From the NCBI GenBank assembly GCA_025352345.1, contig JANXTP010000306.1:1-14113 (forward strand): DNA of 14,113 nt, in the 5' to 3' direction. A model generated the notes under the pieces. The model searched no databases. It had not been told where the DNA came from and saw only the letters and a program-made list of their open reading frames with translations. Made by a program: the position numbers and the translations under genes. Source of the DNA: Burkholderiales bacterium (lineage in GTDB: Bacteria; Pseudomonadota; Gammaproteobacteria; Burkholderiales; Burkholderiaceae_C). This document shows positions 1 through 6,722 of the stretch, one piece after another; position 1 is the stretch's first letter, and every line of letters begins with the position of its first letter.

Positions 1-221
1 CAGGCGAAGTGACCGGCGTTCAGCCGCCTCGCGGCACACCACACGCCGAACCCGTCATGCACCAGCAGCTTGATGCGCGTGGCGCGCAGGTTGGCGAACA
101 GGTAACCGTGGTGCGCGTGGGCGGCACCCGTCGTCTGCACAACACAGCTCATGAGCCGCTCGGCGCCGGCGCGCATGTCCATCGGCGCGGTGCACAGCCA
201 GAGTTGATCGATGCGGATCAT
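1..221 (-). CDS. tnpB: IS66 family accessory protein TnpB (Orf2), partial
   Basis: This is the N-terminal 73 residues of the IS66 Orf2/TnpB protein, usually about 115 residues long; the 3' end lies outside the window. It starts MIRIDQLWLCTAPMDMRAGA and contains the family blocks HHGYLFANLRATRIKLLVHD and GFGVWCAARRLNAGHF, which make it easy to recognise. TnpB is needed for efficient transposition of IS66 elements, but its biochemical role is not settled. The ATG at 221 overlaps the tnpA stop codon as ATGA, so the two are probably translationally coupled. The visible part shows no damage; whether the gene is intact cannot be judged. Confidence 0.93.
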   Translation of the reverse strand, partial: MIRIDQLWLCTAPMDMRAGAERLMSCVVQTTGAAHAHHGYLFANLRATRIKLLVHDGFGVWCAARRLNAGHFA

Positions 222-655
222 TTCAGCAAACCCGAGGACAGCTCACGCAGCCAGGCCGTGGCATCGTCAGCCGCCGAGGTAGGCCAGCGCACGTTGAGGT
301 GCAGTGGTCCGCGCCGAAGCTCGATGTGGATCAGCGACTCGGCGCTCAGCACCGCAGCGACTGGATCGGCCGCTACGCGAGCACCAGCCTTGGCAGATGC
401 GGGCATCTCGATCGCAATGAACTCAGGGGCGCAGCGAAGCGGCGGCAGCGGCGGCATGGTCGGTGCTGCCGGCGGGATTGCCAAGCCGGACCGCTTGACG
501 CCCCGTCCCGAGCGCCATTTGCGCACGAGATTGGTGTTCAGCCCGTGCGCGAGGGCAACGCCGGAGATCGACGTGCCGGGCGCATCGCAGGCGGCCAGAA
601 CCTTGGCCTTGAGCTCATCGCTGTGTCGGCGGCGAGGACCGGATTTGGGATGCAT
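218..655 (-). CDS. tnpA: IS66 family accessory protein TnpA, helix-turn-helix
   Basis: This 145-residue protein is the first gene of an IS66-type element. The N-terminal part (about residues 10-52, from RRHSDELKAKVLAACDAPG to LVRKW) is a Tn3/IS3-like helix-turn-helix of the transposase orfA type. It fits DNA binding at the element ends, and its length matches full IS66 TnpA proteins. The C-terminal half is a proline- and alanine-rich linker followed by a weakly conserved segment. The only in-frame start is the ATG at 655, since a stop lies upstream at 689-691. The start codon sits 1 nt after a perfect 10-bp hairpin whose 3' arm includes the Shine-Dalgarno-like GGTGGA, so translation may be weak. 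It overlaps tnpB by 4 bp. Confidence 0.9.
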   Translation of the reverse strand: MHPKSGPRRRHSDELKAKVLAACDAPGTSISGVALAHGLNTNLVRKWRSGRGVKRSGLAIPPAAPTMPPLPPLRCAPEFIAIEMPASAKAGARVAADPVAAVLSAESLIHIELRRGPLHLNVRWPTSAADDATAWLRELSSGLLK

Positions 656-656
656 A

Positions 657-684
657 GGTGTCCACCAAGAAATAGGTGGACACC
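657..684 (-). promoter_or_regulatory. Hairpin masking the tnpA ribosome binding site
   Basis: GGTGTCCACC and its exact reverse complement GGTGGACACC flank an 8-nt loop (667-674). On the minus-strand transcript the 3' arm carries GGTGGA, 5 nt before the tnpA ATG, so the folded RNA would hide the ribosome binding site. Such structures are known in several insertion sequences as protection against read-through from outside promoters; applying that role here is inference. Confidence 0.6.
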
Positions 685-790
685 ATCCTCACGCTCCTAT
701 CCCCGGTAAGCAAGGTGGGACGGCAAGCCGCTCACGCAACAACATCAAACTTGATGCCAGCAATCAGAAACTCCGAGCGAGGGAAACAAA

Positions 791-815
791 AACGCCCTGC
801 TTTTGGCAGGGCGTT
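791..815 (-). terminator. Rho-independent terminator of the PEP-CTERM gene
   Basis: On the minus strand AACGCCCTGC and GCAGGGCGTT form a perfect 10-bp stem around a 5-nt loop (801-805). The T-rich run TTTGTTT follows at 790-784. It lies about 70 bp after the stop codon of the PEP-CTERM gene. It should end that transcript before the IS66 element and reduce read-through into tnpA. Confidence 0.88.
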
Positions 816-885
816 GATGGGTAGAAAGGCCAGAGCAAGCTGATTATTAATCCCTGTTAGGCCCCACAAAACCAGTGCGCGTGAA

Positions 886-1773
886 TCAGGCGCTCTTGGC
901 CTTCTGCTTGCGGCTGGCCACAGCAGCACCTACCAATGCCAAGCCGACCAGAGACAATGCGGTAGGCTCCGGAACAGCGCTGATGGCAGTAATGTTGCCA
1001 GTGGCGCCCCTACGATTGCCGGTCACGATGTGAACACCACCCTCGTCGATGGAGTAGGTTGACTGGCCATTGTTGCTGCTGCCTGATGCAAACAATGTCA
1101 GGTTGAACGGCGCCGGCGCTTCAAAGAAGCCACCAACATCTACATAAGCGGCGGATGCAGGCGTGAATAAGAAATTGGCGGTCAGCTGAGTTTGCGCTGT
1201 GTTGCCAAAACCAAGCTGGGCCGACGTACCACCCAACGAACCGCCAAAAATAGCCGTGCCCAGCAGGAAGTCCTTACTACCAGCGGTAATACCACCGTTG
1301 GCTTGGGTTCCCGACGTCGGCGTACCGGCGACGATCCCAGTCCCGGAGTTCGGAGACGCATAGAGCTTAAGGCTAAAGGTCGAGATGCTCGTGACAGTGT
1401 AGCTGTTGGGCGCGGGACCCCAGTCACCCAAGCCAGTGCCCGTGAAGATACCATAGATATCGTACTTACCACCGGCGTATACACGATTACCTTGGAATTG
1501 AGAGCCGTTATCGTAGGTATTAAAAATCAGATGCCCTGCCTCGGCCCAGCTAACGTTTGTCCCGGACGCTGCAGAAATGTCCAACTGACTTCCCAGCGTG
1601 GTCTGAATGCTTTGGAAGGTGAAAGCAGTTTGGCCAGCATAAATCGTCTTATTCGCAGCATCACCATTCGATGCCGAAGGATTAAATGTCAGATCAGCCG
1701 TTGCGTTTGCGGCACCAGAAAGGCCGACCAGAGCAACCGTAGCAAGCGCTGCTGAGAGTTTTTTGAAGTTCAC
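886..1773 (-). CDS. PEP-CTERM sorting domain protein, secreted
   Basis: This is a secreted protein of 295 residues. The N-terminus MNFKKLSAALATVALVGLSG followed by AANATA is a typical Sec signal peptide. The last 29 residues form a PEP-CTERM tail: VPEP at 267-270, a hydrophobic helix, then a basic RKQK end. In this family an exosortase recognises and cleaves the tail and the protein goes to the surface or exopolysaccharide matrix. The central part is rich in Ser, Thr, Gly and Asn and has no enzyme motif I recognise. It may be of the flocculation-associated type, but I cannot confirm that. I chose the GTG at 1773 because GGGAGA sits 6 nt upstream; an ATG/GTG-type start 11 codons earlier (1806) would spoil the signal peptide. 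It has its own sigma-54 promoter and terminator and is lower in GC than its neighbours. Confidence 0.92.
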   Translation of the reverse strand: MNFKKLSAALATVALVGLSGAANATADLTFNPSASNGDAANKTIYAGQTAFTFQSIQTTLGSQLDISAASGTNVSWAEAGHLIFNTYDNGSQFQGNRVYAGGKYDIYGIFTGTGLGDWGPAPNSYTVTSISTFSLKLYASPNSGTGIVAGTPTSGTQANGGITAGSKDFLLGTAIFGGSLGGTSAQLGFGNTAQTQLTANFLFTPASAAYVDVGGFFEAPAPFNLTLFASGSSNNGQSTYSIDEGGVHIVTGNRRGATGNITAISAVPEPTALSLVGLALVGAAVASRKQKAKSA

Positions 1774-1779
1774 TTGGAT

Positions 1780-1785
1780 TCTCCC
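1780..1785 (-). promoter_or_regulatory. Ribosome binding site fixing the GTG start of the PEP-CTERM gene
   Basis: GGGAGA on the minus strand lies 6 nt before the GTG at 1773. The upstream candidate start at 1806 has no comparable site. This supports the shorter protein with a clean signal peptide. Confidence 0.75.
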
Positions 1786-1863
1786 GATAAAGTTTTTGAC
1801 AATCACTGCGTGCGGTCTGGTTGGCTGTAGAACTCAGCCCTGGCAGTTCCCGTGCTTTTGTAA

Positions 1864-1879
1864 AGCAATGCATGTGCCA
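1864..1879 (-). promoter_or_regulatory. Sigma-54 (RpoN) promoter, -24/-12 elements
   Basis: The minus strand reads TGGCAC, 5 nt (ATGCA), then TTGCT, which matches the sigma-54 consensus TGGCAC-N5-TTGCW at every defined position with correct spacing. Transcription should start near 1850, giving a 5' leader of about 80 nt before the GTG at 1773. PEP-CTERM genes in betaproteobacteria are known to depend on RpoN and the PrsK/PrsR two-component system; no prsK or prsR is in this window. Confidence 0.88.
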
Positions 1880-1960
1880 ACAGATGCGTCATGTTGTAAC
1901 TTGTTGATTTAAAACTGATTTTTTACGCATCTCATCGTTTTCGTACGCCCATCTGGGTGA

Positions 1961-1981
1961 GCTGTAAAAGTTCTCGACAGC
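1961..1981. promoter_or_regulatory. Dyad GCTGT-N11-ACAGC, possible activator site for the sigma-54 promoter
   Basis: Two perfect 5-bp inverted arms separated by 11 bp (GCTGT at 1961-1965, ACAGC at 1977-1981) are centred about 120 bp upstream of the expected start site. That is the usual distance for a bacterial enhancer-binding protein. One copy with short arms could be chance; binding by a PrsR-like regulator is inference. Confidence 0.35.
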
Positions 1982-2148
1982 CCCAGCCGTCAGCATTCAC
2001 CAGTCGTGCCGTCAGGGTCAAGCGATAACACAATGCCACGGCCCGGCTTACAAGCCGAGCACGCTTGGCGAACCGACACGAGCGCTACGATCTGCGTCGT
2101 CCGGGGGTCGCGGGTTTACGCGGATGCAAGCACGCTCTGCACATTCGA

Positions 2149-3936
2149 TCAAACCCGGTCGACAACGACAATACAACCCTGCGTTTGACTGGGATTGGCA
2201 TCAACCGCCTGATATAGCCGCCGAATGAGGTTTTGGTGGCGAGTCACAACGGCATTTCTTCTCAGCTTGAGATTAGGTGTCATCTCCTCTGACTCAACGC
2301 TGAATTTTCTCATGATCAATCCGATACCACGCGGTCGCTCCTGTTGGTTGATATCAGACAGGTGGTGATTCAATAAGTTTTTAAATACTTCCAGTGAGTA
2401 TTCGTCCGGCGCCATATTCTCACAACTGAAAAGGGCGACCAAGTATTTTTCGCCGTTGCCGATCAACAGCACATCGTCCACGCCAGCTAATCGCCGGAGA
2501 TGTGCTTCTATGGGCGCTGGCGCAATGCGACGACCTACCGAGGTCTTGATCAGGTCGCCGGTTCGACCGGTCAGGCTAAGGTACCCGTCGCCGTCTATCG
2601 TACCCAGATCCCAGGTGGCGTAGAAGCCATCGGCATCCAGCCGCATCGGGTCAGCGTCGCCGAGGTAGCCGCGGAACAGTCCGGGGCCCTTGACCTTGAT
2701 GTCCCCGCTCTCTGCCACTGCAACTTGGTTGCCAGGCAAGGGCCGACCGACCGTTCCGAAGCGAAAATCGTCGAGGCGGTTCATGGCTATCGGCATCACG
2801 TTCTCGCTCATGCCGTAAGCCTCCAGCAGCAGCCAGCCCAACGCGTGAAATTCCTTCAGCAGATACCGCGGCGTTGGGGCGGAGCCCGTGACCATGCAAC
2901 GCAGTCTGCTGCCCATCACGCCGCGAAGCTTTGACAGCACGACGCGATCAGCAGCGTGGTGCGCGACGGCAAGCCAGGCAGGCAGCGGACGCTTGTCCAG
3001 CCGGTATCGGCTGACCCGGCGACCGATGCGCCAGGCCAACTCAATTGCCCGTTGCTGCAGCGCAGGCCGCGCGGCGATTGATCCGCGTATGCCGTCGTAG
3101 AGTTTTTCGTAGAAGCGCGGCACGCCCACAAATATGTCCGGTGACACGGTCGCCACTGCCGTCATCACGCGGCGCGGGTCGCTCAGCAGATAGGTACCGG
3201 CACCCCGGCACAGACCCGCCAGATTGACCATGCGCTGAAACAGATTGGACAGCGGCAACCAGCACAGCAGCCGACCGTCGTGCCCCACAAAGCTGAAGGC
3301 ATCGGCGATGGCGGCAACCGCCATGCACACCTGCGCATGGGTGTAGGCAATTCCTTTGGGCGCACCGGTGGTGCCCGACGTGAAGATGATCGTTGCCACG
3401 TCGTCGGGGCCCGGCGTTTCTGCAGGCGAAGCAACAGGATCGGCCAGCGCATCCAGTTCGGACCAGGTGATGAACCGCTTTCCAGGCAGCAGTTCAGCCG
3501 CAACGGCCGAGTCCTGCAAGGCCAGCAGCATGCGCACCTGTCGCCATTGAGCCTCGTCCAGTTGGGCCAGCACCCGTGCATCGGTGGTCGCGAAAGCGAC
3601 CACACTCGCCTGCCGTGCCATGTCTGCAATTCGCTGCGGCAAGTCGTGTGCATCGAGCCCCACCACGACCACACCCATGGACAGCGCCGCGTGGTGCAGC
3701 AGTTCCCACTCGATCGATACGGGGGCGATGAGCGCCAGCCGATCGCCTTTGCGCAAGCCGGCAGCGTAAAAGCCGCGACGCAGCCGGATCACGCGGTCGT
3801 GGAAAGTCTGCCAGGTCACCGGCTCCCAGCGCCCGTCGCCGATCTCGCGCTGGAACGCCATCGCGTCAGGCGACGCCGCGACACGCTGTTCAAGCAGTTG
3901 CCAGACCGTGTCGGCTGCGGTCTGAGGATCGTTCAT
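2149..3936 (-). CDS. Long-chain acyl-CoA synthetase-like AMP-binding ligase
   Basis: A 595-residue member of the ANL (adenylate-forming) superfamily, of usual length. It should activate a carboxylic acid as the acyl-AMP and pass it to CoA or another thiol. Motifs in order: P-loop TSGTTGAPKG (186-195), YGMSE (374-378), the ribose-binding Asp in TWDLG (441-445), the hinge region GRTGDLIKTS (457-466) with IAPAPIE, and MTPNLKLRR (552-560) carrying the likely catalytic lysine K557. The last two resemble the FAA1/long-chain subgroup. The A7 motif has Trp where Gly is usual. The ATG at 3936 overlaps the stop of the upstream reductase gene as ATGA, so the pair is probably coupled. Substrate unknown: a fatty acid, or the N-acyl amino acid made by the operon's first enzyme. 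The C-terminal coding part (2149-2500) is clearly poorer in GC than the rest. Confidence 0.88.
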   Translation of the reverse strand: MNDPQTAADTVWQLLEQRVAASPDAMAFQREIGDGRWEPVTWQTFHDRVIRLRRGFYAAGLRKGDRLALIAPVSIEWELLHHAALSMGVVVVGLDAHDLPQRIADMARQASVVAFATTDARVLAQLDEAQWRQVRMLLALQDSAVAAELLPGKRFITWSELDALADPVASPAETPGPDDVATIIFTSGTTGAPKGIAYTHAQVCMAVAAIADAFSFVGHDGRLLCWLPLSNLFQRMVNLAGLCRGAGTYLLSDPRRVMTAVATVSPDIFVGVPRFYEKLYDGIRGSIAARPALQQRAIELAWRIGRRVSRYRLDKRPLPAWLAVAHHAADRVVLSKLRGVMGSRLRCMVTGSAPTPRYLLKEFHALGWLLLEAYGMSENVMPIAMNRLDDFRFGTVGRPLPGNQVAVAESGDIKVKGPGLFRGYLGDADPMRLDADGFYATWDLGTIDGDGYLSLTGRTGDLIKTSVGRRIAPAPIEAHLRRLAGVDDVLLIGNGEKYLVALFSCENMAPDEYSLEVFKNLLNHHLSDINQQERPRGIGLIMRKFSVESEEMTPNLKLRRNAVVTRHQNLIRRLYQAVDANPSQTQGCIVVVDRV

Positions 3937-5063
3937 GGTGCGGGTCGCTCGACGCCGGCATCGAGGTAATAGCCCAACACCGCGTCAAGATAGCCGGCCA
4001 CCGAAGGCACCGGCAGGCCTGCTGCGGCGAGTGTCTGCGCGGTTCGCAGGTTCGAAAATCCCTGGTCTTCGGCCAAGTAAGCCAGTATCGGTGGCAAGCC
4101 GCGCAACGCGCGGCGCGCCTTCTCGCCGGCGAGCGCGCCGATCACGGGCACCAGGCGCTCCAGCAGACCGCGGTTGACGCGGCGCAGACCCGGCAACTTG
4201 CGGCCGTGCGCCTGCCAAGCAATGCGTACGCGTTGCTGCAGACTTGTCAGCGAGATGGCACCGTCCGGCCCAGAGCACAAATGAAAGATCTGCCCGGCCG
4301 TTTCTTCATGGCTGCTGCACCAGTGGATCGCATCGGCCACCCAGTCCACCGGGACGGTGTCCAGGCGGGTGTGACCGAGCTCCGGCATCACGCCGTAGGT
4401 GCGCGCGCCTGACAGGAATTCGCACAGGTGATAAAAAACCTGAAAGTGCATCACCCGACCACTTCCGGTCTCGCCGACCACCATGCTGGGTCGGTGCACG
4501 GTGATGGGCAAGCCATCGCCCTCGTTCCAGATCACCCGCTCCGCTTCAGCCTTGGCCGCTTCGTAGGTGTTGTGGAAATCGCTGACCTCGGGCAAGCGTC
4601 GTTCCGGCATACGGCCCGGCGTGCGCCCCCAGACACCGACGGTGCTGACGAGGTCGATCTTGCGCAGCGTCTGGGCCTGCGCGCATCGACGGCCAAGGTC
4701 CAGCACGGTGCGGGTCGGGGTGACCGCAGTGGCGCGCGCCTGCGCCATCTCCATGTTCAGCTTGACGCTGGCGGCGCAATGGATGATATGCGTGGTCTCG
4801 TCGGCCAGCCGAGCAAACCCAGCGTCGCCAACTCCGAACTGCGGCAAGGAAATGTCCCCGCGCAGCGGTCTGATGCGTGAGGCGCGACTGTCTCCGGGCT
4901 GGTACTGCCAATGATCCAACATCTCCGCAAGGCGGGCGTGCAAGTCAGCGTCGTCACGCGCCCGGATCAGCAACGTCAATGCCGTGTCGCCATCGGCCAG
5001 TAGTCGCGGCACCAGCGCGCTGCCGATGGTGCCGGTCCCGCCCGTGAGAAATACGTTCTTCAC
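3933..5063 (-). CDS. NAD(P)-dependent thioester-reductase-like SDR protein
   Basis: A 376-residue extended short-chain dehydrogenase of the NAD_binding_4 (male-sterility/thioester-reductase) type. The Rossmann glycine motif TGGTGTIG is at residues 7-14, catalytic Ser/Thr in LVSTVGVWG (138-146), the YxxxK pair as YEAAK (167-171), and the family block HRPSMVVGE at 190-198. Relatives reduce acyl thioesters to aldehydes or alcohols, as in fatty acyl-CoA reductases and the reductase domain of carboxylic acid reductases. Pairing with the ligase immediately downstream (4-bp overlap) suggests the two act in sequence: activation, then reduction. The start is a GTG at 5063, with AGAGG 9 nt upstream, 12 bp after the stop of the flavoprotein gene. 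The C-terminal 100 residues are not a domain I recognise. Sugar epimerase activity is a less likely alternative. Confidence 0.83.
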   Translation of the reverse strand: MKNVFLTGGTGTIGSALVPRLLADGDTALTLLIRARDDADLHARLAEMLDHWQYQPGDSRASRIRPLRGDISLPQFGVGDAGFARLADETTHIIHCAASVKLNMEMAQARATAVTPTRTVLDLGRRCAQAQTLRKIDLVSTVGVWGRTPGRMPERRLPEVSDFHNTYEAAKAEAERVIWNEGDGLPITVHRPSMVVGETGSGRVMHFQVFYHLCEFLSGARTYGVMPELGHTRLDTVPVDWVADAIHWCSSHEETAGQIFHLCSGPDGAISLTSLQQRVRIAWQAHGRKLPGLRRVNRGLLERLVPVIGALAGEKARRALRGLPPILAYLAEDQGFSNLRTAQTLAAAGLPVPSVAGYLDAVLGYYLDAGVERPAP

Positions 5064-5075
5064 TGGCTTGAACCT

Positions 5076-6722
5076 CTATCGCAGCGGGGTGCCGTACCGC
5101 CCTGGCGCGATCAGGTTCTGAGGATCAACGGCCTGCTTCAGCGACGCGACGAACGCCTTGGCCTGCAGGTTGGCGTCCAGCGCCGTCGCCATGCTCATCG
5201 AGGTGGCGCGGTAGGGCGGATAGCCGTGGTCGACATAAGCCTCTCGTGCTTCGTGATACCAGGCCAGCGCGCGTTCGGCATCGGCCGCGTCCTGCTTGTC
5301 GTAGAACACGCCGACCAGCAGGATCACCGAGCGCGCGCTCTCGACGATCACCTCGGCGAAGAAGTCGAACTCATGCTTGTCGAAGATCTGCTTGGTCAGC
5401 GACAGAGCCTTCATGACATGGTCGGAGGTGAACGGCACCACCGGGCCGATCCACACCAAGCCGCAACCGTCGCGCGCGGGGTCCACGTCCTTGTCGGGCT
5501 TTTTCTGGTGCGACTTGAAATAAGCCTGCCGGACGAACTCGTCGGTGGGAATGCCCCTGAACAAATCGATCGCCGGCACCATCACATCGGTGAACTCGGG
5601 GGACTTGCCCAACAGGCGATTGACCACCGGTGCCACGGTTCGAATCAGGCGGCCGTACCAATCGTCGCGCACGGCCGCACCAATGAACTGCACCATCCCG
5701 TACTGGCCCAGCACCTTGCGGATCATGCGTTTCTGGTAACGAACTTCCTCGCTGCTGCCGTACAGGCCGCAGCCGAAAGTCCAGCGCGCCACGCCATGCT
5801 GCTGGCGCCAGGCGGCGGCGGCTTCGTCGCTCAGATGCCGGCGCCCACCCAGCTTGTCATAAGGGTACTGCGCCAGGATGCACATCATCGCAAAGTCGTT
5901 GGCGAGGTGTGGATGAGCGCGGATCGCCCGCGCCATCACCAGTTCGCGCAGGTCGTCGATGAACGCACCCAGCTTTTCGGGTGGCGCCTTGTATTCGAAG
6001 GCGGCAAAGTCGAATTTCTCTGGTGCCGGCATCAACCAGATGCCGGACTTCACCACGATGCCCAGATTCGACTGCGCAAACAGGCCATCCAGGTACGGGC
6101 CGACGCCCCATTTGTAGGTGTGACGCACCGCGTTGTTGCCCGTCGGGCCGCCACCGGTCTCCAGCAGGTTGCCATCGGGTAACACGACATCCATGCCGCA
6201 CAGGCAGCCGAAGTGGTCGGCCATCGGCGTGAGCCCGCGGCCCTTGTCCAGCGCATTGCCCATCACGCTCGCGTGCTGCGTCGTGCCCGCCGTGTCGGCC
6301 CACAAGCGCGAGCCGGTCTGCTTAAGGTGGTCGTTGATCTGCTTGTAGGTCACACCCGGTTCGATGACGGCGAACCCGAGTTGCTCGTCGACTTGCCAGA
6401 TTCGGTTCATCCGCTCCAGCACCATGGTGATGCCCGCTTCATAGACGGCTGTCTTTTCGCCGTAGCCGAAGTTCTTGCCGGTACTCACAGGCCAGATGGG
6501 CACGTTGGCCTTCAAGGCCGCCTTGACCACCGATTGCACCTGCGCTGCCGTGCTGGGATAGACGACGACCGACGCCAGCGCATGAAAAGGCAAGCAGGTG
6601 CGCGTGGTGCGTTCGATGGCATCGGCGTCGCTGACGACGCCGTCCGGCCCAAGGATGCTCATCAAGGCTTCCAGCAGTTCAGCATCCACGCACCGCGACG
6701 TGGGGCTCGCGCGGGTGTCCAT
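5076..6722 (-). CDS. FAD-dependent oxidase of the vanillyl-alcohol oxidase / 4-cresol dehydrogenase family
   Basis: A 548-residue flavoprotein whose length and blocks match the VAO/p-cresol methylhydroxylase family. The FAD-binding PCMH-type domain covers about 40-235: VSTGKNFGYG (79-88), FAVIEPGVTY (117-126), VMGNALDKGRG (153-163), GLFAQSNLGIVVKSGIWLMP (213-232). The C-terminal part has GLVWIGPV (421-428) and ends DPQNLIAPGRYG (533-544). Y87, Y504 and R505 align with the VAO residues that hold the phenolate, so a para-substituted phenol is the likely substrate; an N-acyltyrosine derivative is possible. I could not assign a covalent-FAD histidine; non-covalent FAD is possible. The frame stays open another 179 codons upstream, but that part overlaps the amidotransferase gene. 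I start at the ATG at 6722, which shares one base with that gene's stop (TGATG). Confidence 0.88.
   Translation of the reverse strand: MDTRASPTSRCVDAELLEALMSILGPDGVVSDADAIERTTRTCLPFHALASVVVYPSTAAQVQSVVKAALKANVPIWPVSTGKNFGYGEKTAVYEAGITMVLERMNRIWQVDEQLGFAVIEPGVTYKQINDHLKQTGSRLWADTAGTTQHASVMGNALDKGRGLTPMADHFGCLCGMDVVLPDGNLLETGGGPTGNNAVRHTYKWGVGPYLDGLFAQSNLGIVVKSGIWLMPAPEKFDFAAFEYKAPPEKLGAFIDDLRELVMARAIRAHPHLANDFAMMCILAQYPYDKLGGRRHLSDEAAAAWRQQHGVARWTFGCGLYGSSEEVRYQKRMIRKVLGQYGMVQFIGAAVRDDWYGRLIRTVAPVVNRLLGKSPEFTDVMVPAIDLFRGIPTDEFVRQAYFKSHQKKPDKDVDPARDGCGLVWIGPVVPFTSDHVMKALSLTKQIFDKHEFDFFAEVIVESARSVILLVGVFYDKQDAADAERALAWYHEAREAYVDHGYPPYRATSMSMATALDANLQAKAFVASLKQAVDPQNLIAPGRYGTPLR

Larger units (their letters stand above)
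1..735 (-). mobile_element. IS66-family insertion sequence, tnpA-proximal end (partial)
   Basis: The order tnpA then tnpB, with a 4-bp ATGA overlap, is the standard start of an IS66-family element. The large transposase tnpC would follow to the left, outside the window. The outer boundary is uncertain because the opposite end is not visible, so the terminal repeat cannot be matched. On the minus strand a GTGAGCGG stretch begins at 735 and is my best guess for the tip. No target-site duplication can be checked. The element lies downstream of the PEP-CTERM gene and its terminator and does not visibly break a gene here. Confidence 0.75.
1774..2148. other. Intergenic region between ligase gene and PEP-CTERM gene
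   Basis: This 375-bp stretch has no gene I can support. It holds the leader and sigma-54 promoter of the PEP-CTERM gene (1864-1879) and the dyad at 1961-1981. A second inverted pair, GATGCGT at 1883-1889 and ACGCATC at 1925-1931, may be chance. The part from about 1890 to 1945 is AT-rich, as is common upstream of sigma-54 promoters. I see no convincing terminator for the ligase operon and no tRNA. Confidence 0.6.

Noticed and set aside
743..756. Palindrome CATCAA-AC-TTGATG next to the IS66 end
   Set aside because: It is short and has no matching partner or context; no function can be assigned.
9..824. 271-codon open frame on the + strand
   Set aside because: It runs antisense to IS66 tnpA and tnpB and continues through the terminator hairpin; the protein resembles nothing I recognise.
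732..929. 65-codon minus-strand open frame across the terminator and the end of the PEP-CTERM gene
   Set aside because: It overlaps the PEP-CTERM coding end in another frame and covers the terminator; no start signals.
1..1000. Disruption of a host gene by the IS66 element
   Set aside because: The neighbouring PEP-CTERM gene is complete with its own terminator, and the far side of the element is not visible, so there is no evidence for a broken gene.
1883..1931. Inverted pair GATGCGT / ACGCATC upstream of the sigma-54 promoter
   Set aside because: The arms are 35 bp apart and short, lying too close to the -24 element for a typical enhancer; chance is likely.
2111..2157. Inverted repeat CGGGTTT / AAACCCG as a terminator for the ligase gene
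   Set aside because: The loop is over 30 nt, one arm lies in the coding region and no T run follows.
2006..2188. 60-codon open frame on the + strand in the intergenic region
   Set aside because: No ribosome binding site, no recognisable product, and its end overlaps the ligase gene on the other strand.
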